Made by a program: the position numbers and the translations under genes. Shown here piece by piece: positions 54,674 through 64,000 of a DNA stretch of 64,000 bases; the stretch's first letter is position 1, and the number at the start of each line of letters is the position of its first letter. The stretch is from Deferribacteres bacterium (lineage in GTDB: Bacteria > Zhuqueibacterota > Zhuqueibacteria > Zhuqueibacterales > Geothermadaptataceae), in the NCBI GenBank assembly GCA_020633655.1, contig JACKDF010000001.1:434001-498000 (forward strand), in the 5' to 3' direction. The notes beneath the pieces were generated by a model that saw only the letters and a program-made list of their open reading frames with translations, ran no database searches and was not told the DNA's origin.

Positions 54674-56896
54674 TTACTCTTGTCCCTTTTCCAATTCCTG
54701 TGAAATTGAGCCAATATAATCGCTAAAACCGTTGATAACGGCTGCTGTCTTCTCGATTTGTTGATCCACTGTATCCCATTTTTTTTGTTCGATTGCTTCA
54801 CGCACCCGCGGCAACGTTTTCACACCGTAGCCGGTGTAAAATCCCGGCGCGTAGATATGGTGTTTGAACCACTGACGGTCCGGCAGCCCTTCCTCATGGG
54901 TTAATTTCCGTTCATTCTGCAGGAGTTTTTTATTTAAATCCACAGGAATCGCCTGACCGCTTTCACGAAACGCAGTAAGCTTTTCCGTGTAATCGTTGGC
55001 ACTGCGCTGCAAGGCATCGACTGCATTCTCCAGCGGGGCGAAGTTGAAAAACGGTGGGACAATCTCACGTTTCGGTGCGGCGAGGGCATAATCCTTCGGA
55101 TCGGCAATCGCGGCGAAAACACCATCCTCAATCTGCTGGTTGGTTTCGCTGATTTTTTCACGCATATCCGTGGCGAGTTTCTTTAATTCATCGACATACG
55201 TGCTGATCGTCGAGGAAAAATTGGTAAAATCATATGGCAAGATATCCGCAGTGGCGAAGCGCATGACAGCAAGTCCCGCCGTTTGCGCCAGGGCTTTGCA
55301 GTAAATAAAATCGGGATCGCCAAAATTCGTGTACCAGTGAAAACTGTCATAAATCGAGTGGTAAACACCATAACCGCCTTCCCCGAAATAACCAAGATTT
55401 AGCGACGCGATGCCGAGATGATCCAGAAATGCCGTATAATCCGAGCCGGAACCGAGGGCCGCGATTTTTAACTCCGGTTTTTGTCGCAATTCACCAAGCT
55501 GCTTCGCACCTTGTGCCTCCGCAATTTCCAACAACTGGCGTCGTTTCCAAACCGTAAGCCCGGTTTCCGGATCTTCAATGTCCTTTGCAACCGCATTGAT
55601 AAATTTTTCCAGCGTGTGCGATCCACCGAAATCGATGTAACCCCGCAGGCTGGCATCGGTGTTGATGTAGAGCGCTGCTTTTTGTTTTAATTCTGCTGCA
55701 TGTGTCTCTACCCACTCGGTTGAGCCGATCAGTCCCTGTTCCTCGGCATCCCAGGCACAATAAATCAATGTCCGTTTGGGTTTCCAGCCTTGCTTGAGAA
55801 GTTCACTCAGTCCACGGGCTTCTTCCATCAAAGCAACCAGCCCGGAAATCGGATCCGCGGCGCCGTTTACCCACGCATCGTGATGATTACCACGAATTAT
55901 CCATTCGTCGGGAAATTCGCTGCCGGGAATTTTCGCAATGACATTGTAGATGGTTTTCATTTCCCAATTGGCAGCAACTTTCAAACGAACTTTCGTCGGG
56001 CCAGGCCCAAGATGGTAAGTCATAGGCAGGTTCCCACTCCATTTATGGGGTGCTACAGGTCCGGCAAGCGCAGCGAGCAATGGCTGGGCATCGGCATGGG
56101 ACAGGGGCAGAACCGGGATTTTGGTAAAAACTTCCACATCTTCCCGCTTCAGGCGTTTCGCATTTTTCGTTGCCCCCACGCCGGGAGTCAGCGGATCGCC
56201 GGGGTAAAGGGGCATGTCCATAACACTTCCGCGCTGCACACCATCGGCTGTTCGCCAGGGCCCACCGGGATATTCATCTCCCTGAAAATAACCGTCACCC
56301 TGCGGGTCAGAATAAATCAGACACCCAATGGCCCCGTGCTCTGCAGCAACTTTGGGTTTAATGCCACGCCAGGAACCACCATATTTCGCAATGACAATTT
56401 TGCCTTTGACCGAAATGCCCCGTCTTTCGAGATAGTCGTAATCCGCTGGAATGCCGTAATTGACAAAAACGAGTTCGCCGGTTACATCACCATCGGCAGA
56501 ATAGGCGTTGTATGTTGGCAATTGTTCATCGAACTGACTGGAAGTCGGGTCCTCGGCAACTTTGGGTTCCTTCAACTTCGCCGTAAATTGTACAGGTTCG
56601 ATCATTTCTACCAGCCGTTCTTTCGGGCTTGGGAAAAGGACTTCGAATTTTTCGATCTCAGCATCGAGTCCCCATGCTTTAAATTGTGCGAGTATCCACT
56701 CGGCATTGTCTTTATCATAGGCCGAACCAAGGTGATGGGGACGGGCAGTGAGACGCTCCATGTACGCACGAAGATTTACCGGATCGGGGATGCTTTTGAA
56801 TTGCTCTTCCCATTTTTTATCCTCCGGTGCATTTTGTCCCAGCACAAAATTTATCGACAGCGTGAATACGGCAAACACGTAGAAAAGCTTTTTCAT
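54674..56896 (-). CDS. Secreted M28 family peptidase (glutamate carboxypeptidase II-like)
   Basis: A 740-aa metallopeptidase. The ATG at 56896 has AAAGGA upstream and starts a clean signal peptide (1-20, FVLGQ). It has the N-terminal M28 part (RPHHLGSAYDKDNAEWILAQ), an inserted PA domain (about 140-290, ISVKGKIVIAKYGG), the zinc core NHHDAWVNGAADPISG, DAEEQGLIGS and further ligands in NTDASLRGY and HSIYDSFHW, and a C-terminal TFR-type dimerisation domain (about 600-740). It probably releases C-terminal residues from peptides outside the cell. Confidence 0.9.
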   Translation of the reverse strand: MKKLFYVFAVFTLSINFVLGQNAPEDKKWEEQFKSIPDPVNLRAYMERLTARPHHLGSAYDKDNAEWILAQFKAWGLDAEIEKFEVLFPSPKERLVEMIEPVQFTAKLKEPKVAEDPTSSQFDEQLPTYNAYSADGDVTGELVFVNYGIPADYDYLERRGISVKGKIVIAKYGGSWRGIKPKVAAEHGAIGCLIYSDPQGDGYFQGDEYPGGPWRTADGVQRGSVMDMPLYPGDPLTPGVGATKNAKRLKREDVEVFTKIPVLPLSHADAQPLLAALAGPVAPHKWSGNLPMTYHLGPGPTKVRLKVAANWEMKTIYNVIAKIPGSEFPDEWIIRGNHHDAWVNGAADPISGLVALMEEARGLSELLKQGWKPKRTLIYCAWDAEEQGLIGSTEWVETHAAELKQKAALYINTDASLRGYIDFGGSHTLEKFINAVAKDIEDPETGLTVWKRRQLLEIAEAQGAKQLGELRQKPELKIAALGSGSDYTAFLDHLGIASLNLGYFGEGGYGVYHSIYDSFHWYTNFGDPDFIYCKALAQTAGLAVMRFATADILPYDFTNFSSTISTYVDELKKLATDMREKISETNQQIEDGVFAAIADPKDYALAAPKREIVPPFFNFAPLENAVDALQRSANDYTEKLTAFRESGQAIPVDLNKKLLQNERKLTHEEGLPDRQWFKHHIYAPGFYTGYGVKTLPRVREAIEQKKWDTVDQQIEKTAAVINGFSDYIGSISQELEKGQE

Positions 56897-57126
56897 AATA
56901 GTCCTTTTGCTCATTTAGATCGTAAAATTTTTATGTTCACTGATTGGTGCAGTCTATAAATAGATTCCGTGTTTATGTAAAAACATCCAATTAGATTCCA
57001 GCCAGGCATGCTTTTTTTCGTCAGTCCGGAGTGTTATTATCCAAGCCAAAGGCCGGCGACACAAAATCCACAATTGGTTAAGGCTGAAAAAATGGATACT
57101 AGCTAAATACTTGCCGGAAAGACATC

Positions 57127-57939
57127 CTATCGGACGGACTCTAACTTGAGTGCTTCAATTATCTCATCCATTTCCTGAAAACGGTCAGCAACTGCTTTTG
57201 CCAACGCGTTTGTAACAATCTGCTGCAGGGGATCAGAGACATCATCACGAAAATCGGCGAGTGGCTGAGGCTCTTCGTTTAAAATAGAATAAAGTATCGC
57301 CTGCTCATAATCGCCACGAAACGGTAGCTCGCCAGTTAGCATTTCGTAGAGTAAAACACCGAACGACCAGATATCTGTACGGTGATCGACCTTTTCACCC
57401 CTCACCTGTTCGGGAGACATGAAAGCGGTTGTACCAATGGTAGTGTGGGTTTTTGTCAAATCGGCATTCGCCGTTTTTGCCAGACCAAAATCGACAATTT
57501 TCGCGATACCGCTCTGTGTCACCATCACATTCGCCGGTTTGATATCGCGGTGAACGATGCCATTTGCATGAGCCCTGGCTAAGCCTTGTGCTATTTGTAG
57601 TGCGAGACCGAGCGCCTCAGCCAGTGGCACTTTCTTCCCAGAAATGTGTTTCTTCAGTGTCTCGCCATCGTAAAATGTCATCACGATGTACAGGCGCCCG
57701 TCATAGGTTTCCTGAATATCGTGGACTGTCCCGATATTGGGATGATCGAGACTGGAGGCCGCCTTCGCTTCGGCTATGAAACGCTGCTTCGCTTCCTCAT
57801 CCTCACTTAAATGATTGGGGAGAAACTTCAACGCAACGAAGCGATCCAGTTTCGTATCTTCGGCTTTGTACACCACACCCATGCCGCCACCGCCGAGTTT
57901 TTCAAGAATTTTGTAATGGGAGATTTTGTCTTCCAGCAT
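57127..57939 (-). CDS. Soluble Ser/Thr protein kinase
   Basis: A 270-aa kinase that is only the catalytic domain. The ATG at 57939 has AGGAA upstream and sits 7 bp after the phosphatase stop; the longer frame from 57966 would overlap that gene. Motifs are Gly loop GGGGMG, Lys38 (VALK), HRDIKPAN (from 130), DFG (150-152), then TAFMSPEQ and a normal C lobe to about 265. No membrane helix is present. It is encoded next to a GAF-PP2C phosphatase, which may reverse its action. Confidence 0.92.
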   Translation of the reverse strand: MLEDKISHYKILEKLGGGGMGVVYKAEDTKLDRFVALKFLPNHLSEDEEAKQRFIAEAKAASSLDHPNIGTVHDIQETYDGRLYIVMTFYDGETLKKHISGKKVPLAEALGLALQIAQGLARAHANGIVHRDIKPANVMVTQSGIAKIVDFGLAKTANADLTKTHTTIGTTAFMSPEQVRGEKVDHRTDIWSFGVLLYEMLTGELPFRGDYEQAILYSILNEEPQPLADFRDDVSDPLQQIVTNALAKAVADRFQEMDEIIEALKLESVR

Positions 57940-57946
57940 GAAATTC

Positions 57947-59248
57947 CTATACTCTTTTAATGACAACGACCGTTATATCATCATCCTGCGGCGTATCGCC
58001 GGAAAACGTCATTACCGAGTTGATAATCTTCTGGACAAGTTCATCGGGTGTATCACCGCGGTTTTCTGTTGCCAACTCGATTAAACGGGGTTCATCATAA
58101 TCTTCTTCCGTAGCATTCGTTGCTTCGGTCACACCATCTGAATAAAGCAGGAGGACATCGCCTTCATTAAAGGGTACAGTTTCTTCGGCAAAAGGCAGAT
58201 TTTCGACAATACCCAAAACGGTACCACCAGTTTGCAATCGCTGACAGGTGCCATCCTGCGAAAATTTGAATATGGGATTGTGTCCGGCATTACAGTAAGA
58301 AAATTCATGTTTCACCGGATCCAGAATACCATAAAAAAAGGTAGCGAATTTATTGATGTCCGTGCTGCGAAAGAGCAAAATGTTCGATTTTTCTACACAG
58401 GTTTTCGCTGACATTTCCATGAGTGTTTGCGCGCGTATCGTCGCCTGCAGATTGGCCATGAGCAATGCGGCCGGAATTCCTTTGCCGGAAATATCACCTA
58501 GACAAAAGGCGAGTTTGGAATTTTCCATGGGAATAAAATCGAAGTAATCCCCGCCTACTTCTTTGGCTGGAATGTTTTTTCCAGCAATTTTATAGCCGGC
58601 AATTTCCGGTGGGGATTTCGGCATGAGTTTTAACTGAATACTGTTGGCAAGGCGCATTTCTTCGCGCATTTGAATTAATGCCTGTTCTTCTTCGTAGAGC
58701 CGTGCATTTTCAATGGCCTGCGCCGACTGGGAGGCAATAATCGCGAGAATTTTCTGATCGGCAGAACTAAAACCATCCGCTCGCTGCTTGTTGAATACGT
58801 TCAACAAACCGATGAGCTTGCCCTTCAATCGCAGGGGTACACTGAGCAAGGAGTTGATATGAACATCCGCCAGGCGCGTGAGCTGAAAACGCTCATCATT
58901 TTCGAGATCGTTGATAAGAAGCGGTTTCTGGTTTTTTATCATCCAGCCGGTGAGCTGGGCATCGAGACGGAAGGGCAGCACACCGGCTTTTGAATCGGCG
59001 CCGCGCACCATGGTCTGCATGGGTTCGCCTTTATCTTTTTCATCCAGAAGCATAATGGCAACCTGTTCCACCTGCAAGTGTTTGACACATTTGTTAACAA
59101 TCAATTCCAGGATTTCGGATAAAGCCAGCGTCGAACTCATTGCAGTGGCGATGTCATTGAGAATGGATAATTCGGCAACTGCACCCTTCAAGCGGTTATT
59201 TTCAGCTTCGAGTCGCTGAAGTTTTGCGATATCAACATCATTTTGCAT
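57947..59248 (-). CDS. GAF-domain PP2C/SpoIIE-type phosphatase (RsbU-like)
   Basis: A 433-aa cytoplasmic protein. It has a short coiled coil (1-30), a GAF domain (about 45-185, INSLLSVPLRLKGKLIGLLN), a linker helix (185-215) and a SpoIIE-type phosphatase (about 235-430) with AKEVGGDYFDF, LGDISGKGIPAALLMA, YCNAGHNP, LLYSDGVTEATN and DDDITVVVIK. The acidic metal ligands expected for PP2C are present. Such enzymes dephosphorylate anti-anti-sigma factors or reverse kinases in partner switching. No STAS gene is adjacent, and the downstream kinase is the likely partner. Confidence 0.93.
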   Translation of the reverse strand: MQNDVDIAKLQRLEAENNRLKGAVAELSILNDIATAMSSTLALSEILELIVNKCVKHLQVEQVAIMLLDEKDKGEPMQTMVRGADSKAGVLPFRLDAQLTGWMIKNQKPLLINDLENDERFQLTRLADVHINSLLSVPLRLKGKLIGLLNVFNKQRADGFSSADQKILAIIASQSAQAIENARLYEEEQALIQMREEMRLANSIQLKLMPKSPPEIAGYKIAGKNIPAKEVGGDYFDFIPMENSKLAFCLGDISGKGIPAALLMANLQATIRAQTLMEMSAKTCVEKSNILLFRSTDINKFATFFYGILDPVKHEFSYCNAGHNPIFKFSQDGTCQRLQTGGTVLGIVENLPFAEETVPFNEGDVLLLYSDGVTEATNATEEDYDEPRLIELATENRGDTPDELVQKIINSVMTFSGDTPQDDDITVVVIKRV

Positions 59249-59641
59249 TTTGATTCCACAGCTAAATTTAAATTGGCAGGATTTTCAGGATGAGAAACGT
59301 TTAATGTCAGGTCTATGTACCAGAGCGTTGAGAGACGTAAAAATCATTATAATGTTTGATGTAAGTTATAAATATTTTATAAATCGGCAAGTGTTCTTTG
59401 CATTTATATTAAGAAATGGATATAACCTGCAGGGTATCGGAGGGATTAATGCAATCGAATGTTAAAAAGTCCATCCGGGCAACAACATCAGTCCGGTGTT
59501 CCACCCACAAAAAAACACGGTCTCCCGCTAATGCCGGGAAGCCTGGACAAAATCCTTTACCTTAAGGATGATTGATTCTGCACATTCCATTAAACCCCCG
59601 GGACATCGAATCCCCGAGGGTTTAAAATCATATCGCCAAGG
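59249..59641. other. Intergenic region, 393 bp
   Basis: AT-rich in its left half (promoter area of the phosphatase-kinase operon). The right half holds the terminator hairpin at 59592-59623. No ORF with a ribosome binding site or RNA gene was recognised. Confidence 0.5.
59592..59623 (-). terminator. Hairpin terminator of the surface-protein operon
   Basis: AAACCCCCGGG and CCCGAGGGTTT pair (one G-T type pair) around a short loop. Read on the minus strand it follows the stop codon at 59642 by 18 bp and is followed by TTTAA. Confidence 0.6.
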
Positions 59642-61717
59642 TCAACGCAGCAGACTCATTTTTCGAACTTCGGAGAACGTTCCCGCCTGCAAATGGTACA
59701 TATAAACACCGCTGGCAACATTTTGACCCGAATCGTTGCGCGCATCCCATTCAATTTCATACGTCCCCGGTGCATGATTGCCTGAAACCAGGGTTCGGAT
59801 ACGCTGCCCGGCCGTATTATAAATTTCCAGTGTCACCGTAGAAGCGACCGGCAAAGCAAACTGTATTTTCGTGCTTGGATTGAAGGGATTGGGGTAATTC
59901 TGATGCAATGTAAAAGTAAGAGGCACATCAATATTTACAACGCTGGCCTTTTTCGCCTGACCGGCCGGTGTATCGCTCACGACCTCACTGACAGTGCCGT
60001 ACGGTTCCACAGCCGCACCTGAACCATTGTTGTTTCGGCCACTGTTTTCCAGTGTAATTTTGTAATAATAGGTATACCCGGCAGAGACATCATTATCTGT
60101 ATAGCTATAATTTTTACGCTGCAATGAGGTCCCGCTGCCATCGATCCTCTTGCTGTTCAAGCGAACAAAATCCGCTTCCCTGGGTACGCCGGATTTCTTC
60201 TGCAGATCAACTTTGCCCATTGCATCAATTGGTTGCGCTGCCCTGTATATATAAAATCCTTTGTTCTCGGTTTCAAATATGGAGGACCAGGTTACCTGAA
60301 CACCATCTTCGGACGCATTCGCAACAATCTCTGTAAGCTGACTCGATTGAGGAGATTTTGCAGCCACTTTTGAAGCCTTTGGCAATCCTCCCGGACCATT
60401 TTCAATGACGTAACGGGAGCCGCCATAGGAGTAGAGATAATCTTTAATTGCATCCGGGTAATCGTGCCATGCTTGTTCCTGCTCACCATCTGCGAGTTTA
60501 TCTTCGGCATAATCGATGGCTGCATTCAATTGACCATTTGTGCCCGCAAGTGGCTGGGCAACCTGCAATGTGAGTACGGCCAGTGAATGCGTTGGCTCGA
60601 GCAGATTGTTAAACATTGCGGTCAGATTTGCGCCATAGCCCATCGCGTCTTCGCAATGATCGATTGCACTTTCCAGTGCCACGGCTGCGTTCGACCAGTT
60701 ATCTGCATCCAGGTAATTCAAGGTGTTGACCAAATCAGCGCGTGCCGCCTGCAATTTGTATTTTGCCCGCCAGGACAACCACTGATTTTGCAGTACGACA
60801 TCAATATCCGCAATGGCGATCTGAATAACGGTGCGCAGATCGATATAATCAACCGCAACAACATCACTCGATGTGCATCCTGCATTGTCTGTGACGACGA
60901 CCGTGTAGGTTGCAGGCGCATCCAATGTCACCGTCGGGTTGTCAACGGCAGGATCGTCGAGACCAGTTGTCGGCGTCCAGCTGTAAGAAAATGGGGGCGT
61001 TCCACTACTCACCGTCGGACTGCCGCCAATTTGTACCGACTGAAATTCGGTAATGAAATGATCTGGCCCGGCATTGACGACAACAGGGGGAGAAGAAAGA
61101 ACGTTTGTGTTTAATGCATCATTTCCAGGTTGCGAATCGCCAGTCAACATAGTTTTTACTGTGACCGAATAAGATCCCGGTACCGAGAAATCGGCGGTTG
61201 CAGAAAAAGTATACATAAGCGTACCGCCGCTTGCCGGCACTGTTTGCGCCACAGTTTCTGTCGTCGAGGAATTCACAGGTCCGGTAATATCGAAGGAAAC
61301 GTCAAAGTTGCTCTGGGCTACAGAAGCATAGTTGAAGATGGTTATCGTTACATTTTCTGAGCCGGTCAGGCCGCACGCAGCTCCCGGGGAATTAAGTGCA
61401 ATCACACCGAGATCAAGCGCCTGAATTGGCGTTACCGTGGGATCAGCAGCACCACCGACTGCGGGATCGTCGGTTAAAAGGGATATAAAATTATCGCCGG
61501 AAACCACACCCTGAGCTGAAATTTCTGTGAAACCATTCGGAATCACGCTAGCGACATTCACTTCAAATTCAAGGACAACATTCTCGCCAGCCGGCAATTC
61601 ACCGAGGGGAACATTGATTTGTTGAATCGGTTGCGCATTGCTTTGGGCAAAGGCCAAAGCGAATAGCAGACAAGCAAGTGCCAGCGCGCAAATTGATCTA
61701 TAATTAAAGCGTTTCAT
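59642..61717 (-). CDS. Secreted PKD/FN3 protein with type IX-like sorting domain
   Basis: A 691-aa protein. The ATG at 61717 has GGAG upstream and starts a signal peptide (1-29, ending FAQSNAQ); the longer frame from 61750 has an extra basic N terminus. The N-terminal third has cohesin/CARDB-like beta domains (VPLGELPAGENVVLEFEV), followed by a PKD/Ig-like unit (FSYSWTPTTGLDDPAVDNP), a helical stretch (about 305-420), an FN3-like unit (VQVTWSSIFETENKGFYIYR) and the sorting domain NYPNPFNPSTKIQFALPV to the end. It is probably exported by a type IX-like route. Confidence 0.82.
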   Translation of the reverse strand: MKRFNYRSICALALACLLFALAFAQSNAQPIQQINVPLGELPAGENVVLEFEVNVASVIPNGFTEISAQGVVSGDNFISLLTDDPAVGGAADPTVTPIQALDLGVIALNSPGAACGLTGSENVTITIFNYASVAQSNFDVSFDITGPVNSSTTETVAQTVPASGGTLMYTFSATADFSVPGSYSVTVKTMLTGDSQPGNDALNTNVLSSPPVVVNAGPDHFITEFQSVQIGGSPTVSSGTPPFSYSWTPTTGLDDPAVDNPTVTLDAPATYTVVVTDNAGCTSSDVVAVDYIDLRTVIQIAIADIDVVLQNQWLSWRAKYKLQAARADLVNTLNYLDADNWSNAAVALESAIDHCEDAMGYGANLTAMFNNLLEPTHSLAVLTLQVAQPLAGTNGQLNAAIDYAEDKLADGEQEQAWHDYPDAIKDYLYSYGGSRYVIENGPGGLPKASKVAAKSPQSSQLTEIVANASEDGVQVTWSSIFETENKGFYIYRAAQPIDAMGKVDLQKKSGVPREADFVRLNSKRIDGSGTSLQRKNYSYTDNDVSAGYTYYYKITLENSGRNNNGSGAAVEPYGTVSEVVSDTPAGQAKKASVVNIDVPLTFTLHQNYPNPFNPSTKIQFALPVASTVTLEIYNTAGQRIRTLVSGNHAPGTYEIEWDARNDSGQNVASGVYMYHLQAGTFSEVRKMSLLR

Positions 61718-61762
61718 GCTTTTCTCCATTTTATCTAAAATGTTTTTCATTTCGATGATGAA

Positions 61763-64000
61763 TTACAAACAACTTGAACCAGTTCCGGTGAAATTGCCAG
61801 TATTTGAAGCGCTGCCGGTTGGCGAGCCGGTATTTTGTCCTTGAATAAAGGAAACCACGGCTGCATTGTCAGTGGCTGCACCGCCGTATCCGGGCAAGTT
61901 CACGGTCGAACTGTTCCGTTGTCTGAGGCGAAAATCATCATAGAACTGCGCGGAATTGCCGCTGCCGACCATAGAATTATTTTGAATATTCGCACAAACA
62001 TTTGCCGCTCCGGTGGATGTCGTCCCTGCATTGATGTGCAAGCCATTGGCCGGGAAACTGGTCAGGTTTGGTTCAGTAATTAAATTACCCGTGATATTTG
62101 TATTCAATATTGGGCTGGTGTCGCCCGCGGTCAACACGATCCCGTGGCCATTGCTCCACTGACGCACGGTGTTATTTGTCAAATTAACACCCATGGTGCC
62201 CAAGCCGGTTGCTGTTATGGCAACACCATTGCCCTGGCTTGAACCAGAGCCGTTGACACCGCTCGTGCCAACCACATTATTATTAAATGTGCCGGTAAAA
62301 TTAGCCGAGTTGGTCGAGGTTGCACCCTGGAAGAGCGTGAAAGCGCTGAGAATCGCGCCGCTAATCGTGTTGTTGGAAATGTCGTAGGTCGTTGTGGCAG
62401 AATTACTATTACTCATCATTAAGGACTGCCCAAGTGCATTGCTATGGCCACCCGTCATGATATTGCGGGTAAAAATGACGTCGTTCGATGAACTACCTGT
62501 ACCCGAGAAGTCAAAATGATCGCCGCGATGGGCTGCAAAGTTACAGCTATCCACGGTAACATTAACCACAGCAGAATTTTCAGTTTCGATCAAAATGCCA
62601 TCATTTCCAGAGGCAACGCTGTTGTTATGGAAATAGCTGTTTGTGACCGTTAAGCGATTGAGTGTTCCGGTTTTGTTGTCAATGCGCAGGTTGTCTTCCA
62701 AACCGCCGGTGATAATGCTTTGGTGAATTAAAGAACTTCCAAGCAAGTTGACAAAACGCATGCTGCCTTCATCCTGCCCTGCATCATCGCCATTGACGCC
62801 GTTGACGCGGGAGTATTGCAGGGTGAAATTGGTGACATTGTTGCCGAAGATGGCAAAATTAGAGTTATCGTTGAAACGCATACGGTTCAGTGTCACATTG
62901 TGTGCGTTGACCAAAAGGGCGCCAACGCCGACTGTGATGGCGGTTCCATCGTTATTTGTTGTTCCATTGGCGCCGGTTTTGTTTTGAATAATCCCACCGC
63001 TGTTGTTGCCGCCTTTGCTGGCGCTGACGCCATCGCCGGTGACGGTGAAAAAGCCTGTAGAACCGGTATTATTCAGAACGATGCCGGGCGTTGTGCCACC
63101 GTTTGAATTAATGCTTTGAAAGGTCATGCCGCTGCTGCTGATGGTCGTGTTCAGCATATCAACCGCGGAGAATCCAGGAGTATTAAGAGTATTTGCGTTG
63201 CCGGCAACGGTGACGGTGCCACTGTTGTTTGCCTTCAAGCCAACGCCATTGGTCGTGGTAATATTGAGAGCGTCAAATGTAAATGAAGCGTTCGCATTGT
63301 TCTCCAGATTGACACCAGTGGCCGGAATACCGGTCAGGCTTGTGGCACCAAAATCGAAAGTAGCACTGGAATTGGAAATGTTGATGCCAATGACTGTTGT
63401 ATTGGAAATCGTTGTGGCGCCGCTAACCGTAAAATTGCCTCCGATCACGCCCGAAGTACCCAGCACGCCAAGCCCATTAGCGTCCGCTGAGGAAGTCAGA
63501 TTGTTGAGGGTAACTGCCAAAGTGCCGTGTCCCAAAAGAAGCATGGCGCGTCCTGTGCCGCCAATGGCCATATCATTGACTGTCAAGGTACCGAAGCTCA
63601 CATTTTGTGGGACATTCGCAATGCCGGCCCCGCCGGCTGAGGTATTGCCAATATCGAAACCACGCAATGTATTATTTTCAACGACGGTCACGCCGATAGC
63701 GGCGTTATCAAGAACAGGGCGTGTCCCACTGGTGGCAGGCAGCGTATTGCTGTAAGCCGGAACCGTCAAGCCGGTAATGCTCGCCAGGGAAGCCGAGGCG
63801 CCTTGTCCAATGAGTTTTTGGTTATTCAATAAAGCCACGCCGCCGGTATAGCTGCCACTGCCACTGTAGATAAAAATGTTATCACCAGCCGCCGGATTGT
63901 TTTCAGCGCCGTTGTTTAAGCCTGAAAAAGCAGCCAATGTATTAAATGGTGAACTTAAATTTCCGCTTCCCGGGCTGGCTGCGGTGTTATCGATGAACCA
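61763..64000 (-). CDS. Large secreted right-handed beta-helix protein, partial
   Basis: The frame runs off the right edge; 745 residues are visible. The apparent start at a TTG inside is not real, because upstream codons (WFIDNTAASPGSGNLSSPF) continue the typical opening of such proteins (ID...G.G...S.PF.TL). The visible part is a long run of short beta-helix turns rich in Asn, Thr, Gly and Val (for example LRGFDIGNTSAGGAGIANVP). It ends without a sorting domain (GTGSSCL). No catalytic motif of pectate lyases was recognised. The next gene begins 45 bp downstream. Confidence 0.8.
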   Translation of the reverse strand, partial: WFIDNTAASPGSGNLSSPFNTLAAFSGLNNGAENNPAAGDNIFIYSGSGSYTGGVALLNNQKLIGQGASASLASITGLTVPAYSNTLPATSGTRPVLDNAAIGVTVVENNTLRGFDIGNTSAGGAGIANVPQNVSFGTLTVNDMAIGGTGRAMLLLGHGTLAVTLNNLTSSADANGLGVLGTSGVIGGNFTVSGATTISNTTVIGINISNSSATFDFGATSLTGIPATGVNLENNANASFTFDALNITTTNGVGLKANNSGTVTVAGNANTLNTPGFSAVDMLNTTISSSGMTFQSINSNGGTTPGIVLNNTGSTGFFTVTGDGVSASKGGNNSGGIIQNKTGANGTTNNDGTAITVGVGALLVNAHNVTLNRMRFNDNSNFAIFGNNVTNFTLQYSRVNGVNGDDAGQDEGSMRFVNLLGSSLIHQSIITGGLEDNLRIDNKTGTLNRLTVTNSYFHNNSVASGNDGILIETENSAVVNVTVDSCNFAAHRGDHFDFSGTGSSSNDVIFTRNIMTGGHSNALGQSLMMSNSNSATTTYDISNNTISGAILSAFTLFQGATSTNSANFTGTFNNNVVGTSGVNGSGSSQGNGVAITATGLGTMGVNLTNNTVRQWSNGHGIVLTAGDTSPILNTNITGNLITEPNLTSFPANGLHINAGTTSTGAANVCANIQNNSMVGSGNSAQFYDDFRLRQRNSSTVNLPGYGGAATDNAAVVSFIQGQNTGSPTGSASNTGNFTGTGSSCL

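Noticed and set aside
55790..56959. 389-codon plus-strand ORF
   Set aside because: It is antisense to the M28 peptidase gene, which has signal peptide, zinc ligands and dimerisation domain in the other strand.
63935..63937. Start codon of the beta-helix gene at the TTG
   Set aside because: The frame continues upstream to the window edge with a typical family opening, so the gene is cut by the edge.

Overview
The window reads as a chromosomal segment from a member of the FCB superphylum, in the broad Ignavibacteria / Calditrichota / KSB1 / Bacteroidota area. Four things point there: several secreted proteins end in type IX-like (FlgD-like) sorting domains with the YPNPF motif, a PorV/UPF0164-type outer-membrane protein is cut by the left edge, a CotH protein with lamin-tail domains is present, and large modular Ser/Thr kinases are frequent. 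No rRNA, tRNA, CRISPR array or transposase gene was seen. The genus cannot be named from the sequence alone.

Layout. (1) 1-5942: a partial PorV-like protein and a large secreted DUF2271/CarboxypepD/FN3 protein on the minus strand. Divergent to these is a plus-strand operon for a c-type-cytochrome-like lipoprotein, a TlpA thioredoxin, a DUF4266 lipoprotein and a DUF3570 protein, closed by a good intrinsic terminator. FMN-attachment-like motifs in the DUF2271 and DUF3570 proteins suggest an extracytosolic redox system. (2) 6084-7736: a small M50-like membrane peptidase, a hotdog thioesterase, a DUF1360 membrane protein and a 22-codon ORF just ahead of it. (3) 7924-37676: a 30-kb minus-strand operon for an extracellular contractile injection system (eCIS). 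In transcription order it encodes a small helical protein, a DUF4255 cap, an unknown 357-aa protein, one sheath, two tubes, DUF5908, a LysM hub, a VgrG-like spike, PAAR, gp25, two very large baseplate proteins, a 2054-aa PKD-like repeat protein, a tape measure, an AAA+ ATPase and a 1600-aa DUF4157 cargo protein with a nuclease-like tip.

(4) 38115-42742: a polytopic membrane protein, a lipoprotein hydrolase and a CotH/lamin-tail protein. (5) 42743-46547: an ECF sigma factor, a HEAT-repeat anti-sigma candidate and a secreted protein of about ten 29-residue repeats, set among palindromic intergenic elements. (6) 46548-59248: a minus-strand signalling region with a GAF-PP2C phosphatase, three Ser/Thr kinases (one with TolB-like and TPR modules, one fused to a sulfatase-modifying-factor domain and an alpha/beta hydrolase), an M28 peptidase, a CocE-type hydrolase and the remnant of a fourth kinase. 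(7) 59642-64000: two large secreted surface proteins, the last cut by the right edge.

The most interesting material is the complete eCIS with its modular cargo and giant repeat protein, a family of palindromic intergenic elements with conserved ends and exchangeable centres, the candidate flavin/heme/thiol redox cluster, and a tiny Cys-Cys-Gly-Gly-ending ORF in front of DUF1360. Starts were moved from the longest ORF where a ribosome binding site, signal peptide or overlap argued for it. Everything is from reading the sequence; no database search was run.
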